Source: Hymenolepis diminuta
Taxonomy: Eukaryota > Platyhelminthes > Cestoda > Cyclophyllidea > Hymenolepididae
Direction: 5' to 3'
Assembly (NCBI GenBank): GCA_900708905.1
Contig: CAADRB010000044.1
Location: 726,463 to 790,462, forward strand
Length of the DNA: 64,000 bases
A program made the position numbers and the translations under genes. The notes below the pieces were generated by a model that saw nothing but the letters and a program-made list of their open reading frames with translations, was not told the origin of the DNA and ran no database searches. Positions 61,926-64,000 of this stretch are shown piece by piece. Position 1 is the stretch's first letter. Each line of letters opens with the position of its first letter.

Positions 61926-64000
61926 TACAAAATTTCTTTAGGTATCCAAAAACAAAATATTTGACAATAAAATAACAAATAATTACAAAATCTTAAATCA
62001 TGAGAACCAGTTAACTTATCCAAAATCGTTTTGAAAATAAATTAACCGAAATGAATTTTCAAATATCCTGAATGTGAAAGGAGTCATAGTGATGAAGTAA
62101 AACCCTTACATTTGTGTACAAATTCTCCATATTTTGCATTTATTACATTTCAATAAATACAATATCGACAGCTTTACATATTTGTCTCTAAATCGAACTT
62201 TAAAATTAGCGTTAATCATTCAGTTCTTTTTTAAGAAGGATCTTCTATTCGTTTACTTCAAGCAGCTTCGCCTTACTATTTTAGGCTTTAAATTCTTGCA
62301 GTTAGTTATGTCTTTCCTTAGCGCAGTGGCTTTACCCACAGACACATTATGATGACTGACATCCATTTTACTTTTCATGAGAATTTCATCGCATTGGTGA
62401 ACATTCGCACGCAGTCAGTTCAACTTCCTTAGACGTTCCATTACAGATGTCATTAGTATCTAACTTTACTGAAATTCATCCTTCCCTGTTATGGATAAAC
62501 CTCCAGTGTGCCATATTCATCTAACATTTACTCTAAAACACAGTATATAAATTAAGATGTTCTCTATAAAGTCACTTGGATGAAGTATATAATAAAATAA
62601 TACTACGAGAATCAAGACAAAGTCGATACTTCTCAATTTTTTCTTAAAAGAATAGCAATTTAAATTACGTCTGCTGCTCCAGAAGTGGAAAAGCACTCGA
62701 TCGCTGACACTCGACCTTCGTGAGCTTGTCATATTTGAAATTAGTATTTTTTAATTAAATTAGCATACGCGGGCTCTGGTTCGTCTGTTTAAGTGTGTGT
62801 TTACTTTCGCGAGAGTTTAGTACACTCTGAGAGGAAGAAGTGGAGGAGGGTATCTTTGGGGAGAGCAAAAAATGATCGATGCAAATTCATTAGGAGTGAG
62901 GGAGATTATTCTTCCCTTTTTGCCGCTCCGGCTTTTCCTTTCCGGGTGTAAATACGTGCTAAAGATGGTGATGAAGTTTTGCGATAACATCAAATAACTA
63001 ACTACTCTTCCTTCTATGATCATAAAATCACTGTGAAGAGGGAAACGGTGCTGCTTGTTGTAAATGAGCTGATTGGAGAGGTTGATAAGAGACGAAAACG
63101 CTTAGACTTTCTCGGTTGAGTGGTAAAATTAACAGGCATATTGACTTATTGCCGAATGACCTGTGCTAACACTAACCAGAGCTAATTTCTTCATCATATC
63201 ATTAATATAATAAATACTGTGACAGAGAGAAAAACCAATGGTTTGGGCGGAATGCATGAAAAGCTTTAAACGGTATCCATTCCTCGGGTATTATGATATG
63301 CAGCACCCATTTATTCAAAAGGTACGTTTTAGATAAGGGGTTTCATTGCTTTCACCGATATATTTACTAAGAAGGGAAGGTTTAATATGAAAACTTTCAT
63401 CTTGAAACCAAGTTGAGGTTGTTGTTTCGCTAACTTTTAAACATTCATATCCTGATATATTTTGAGAACATTCTATTCGGCTAGAGCTAAAGTTTGAGAG
63501 TGATTTGATGAAAATTTCAGAAATCCGTTCGAGTTCTAAAACTGTAAATACGGATTGGCCAATTTCAAAACAATGGGTGATGGTGCCACTCTCAGTTACA
63601 AAAATTAAATTGTCGTTTTACAAAGCAGAGCTAAGAATTTTCGTTTACCAATCCTCCACGCTCTTATCTTTGAAAAAATTCTCCCCACTGACATATTACT
63701 GGGCAAGAAGGGATTTTATCAATTCTAATAATTTACAACCATATACAAACCGTTGTACTTTCTTTATAAAGTGAATAGAAAACGTAAATGAATTAAGTTC
63801 TTTTTTTTCTCTTCTACACCTAACATTTATGGCCATAATATGCCTTGATTTAGATACTAGATCACATTATTTGGGAGAAAGCTCTACATATAAGTTTCAA
63901 GGTAAGTGTCCGATGGTCTTGTTGTTTAATTGCGGTCGATTGACAAAACTGAGTTCAAGGAACATTCACGTAATAAAATTGTTCCTCTCCCTTAATATCT
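61926..64000. other. unassigned flank, nothing recognised
   Basis: AT-rich sequence with a somewhat GC-richer part at about 62760-63120. Open frames on both strands are short and resemble nothing I know. Confidence 0.5.

Noticed and set aside
1..64000. CRISPR arrays, bacterial operons or prophage
   Set aside because: The window is clearly eukaryotic, with phased introns and a metazoan receptor gene; no regular spacer-repeat array was seen.

Overview
The window is AT-rich, intron-rich animal DNA. Nearly all the coding sequence I can support belongs to one minus-strand gene, a LAR-type (type IIa) receptor protein tyrosine phosphatase related to PTPRF/PTPRD/PTPRS, Drosophila Lar and C. elegans ptp-3. 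The AT-rich sequence, divergent insertions in an otherwise conserved LAR protein, tRNA-headed short repeats and a decayed Ty3/Gypsy element suggest a flatworm, perhaps a tapeworm. That is inference; the LAR gene alone only shows a bilaterian animal.

Layout, read 5'->3' on the minus strand. From 64000 to about 59600 I see an unassigned region with a short assembly gap and an LTR-like block. At 59515-59602 (tentative) and 58924-59235 are upstream exons of the long LAR isoform; the second encodes a fibronectin type III (FN3) domain resembling FN5 of human LAR. A 12.9 kb stretch follows, carrying a broken Gypsy element (about 48.7-51.5 kb). At 46035 a separate first exon begins with ATG and a signal peptide. 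Seventeen further exons from 43363 to 12990 encode four FN3 domains, the membrane-proximal domain with a candidate furin site, one transmembrane helix, a long juxtamembrane linker, the catalytic phosphatase domain D1 and the pseudo-phosphatase domain D2.

All exon phases agree. The 18 exons starting at 46035 sum to 4821 nt, exactly 1607 codons including the stop, with no internal stop. Both the signal-peptide exon and the FN3 exon at 58.9 kb end in phase 1, so either can splice to the exon at 43363. This predicts a long isoform, with Ig and more FN3 domains outside the window, and a short isoform from an internal promoter, as known for C. elegans PTP-3A/PTP-3B.

Below 12990 lies about 13 kb in which I find no protein-coding gene, only dispersed repeats and an LTR-like block. 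The introns hold at least one tRNA-headed SINE-like family and two other dispersed repeat families. The points most worth a second look are the internal signal-peptide exon, an Ala/Ser-rich insertion just before the D1 catalytic loop, a furin-type motif moved into a large insertion, a G-quadruplex-type G-run cluster just after one FN3 exon, a GC-AG intron and a possible 51-nt cassette exon.
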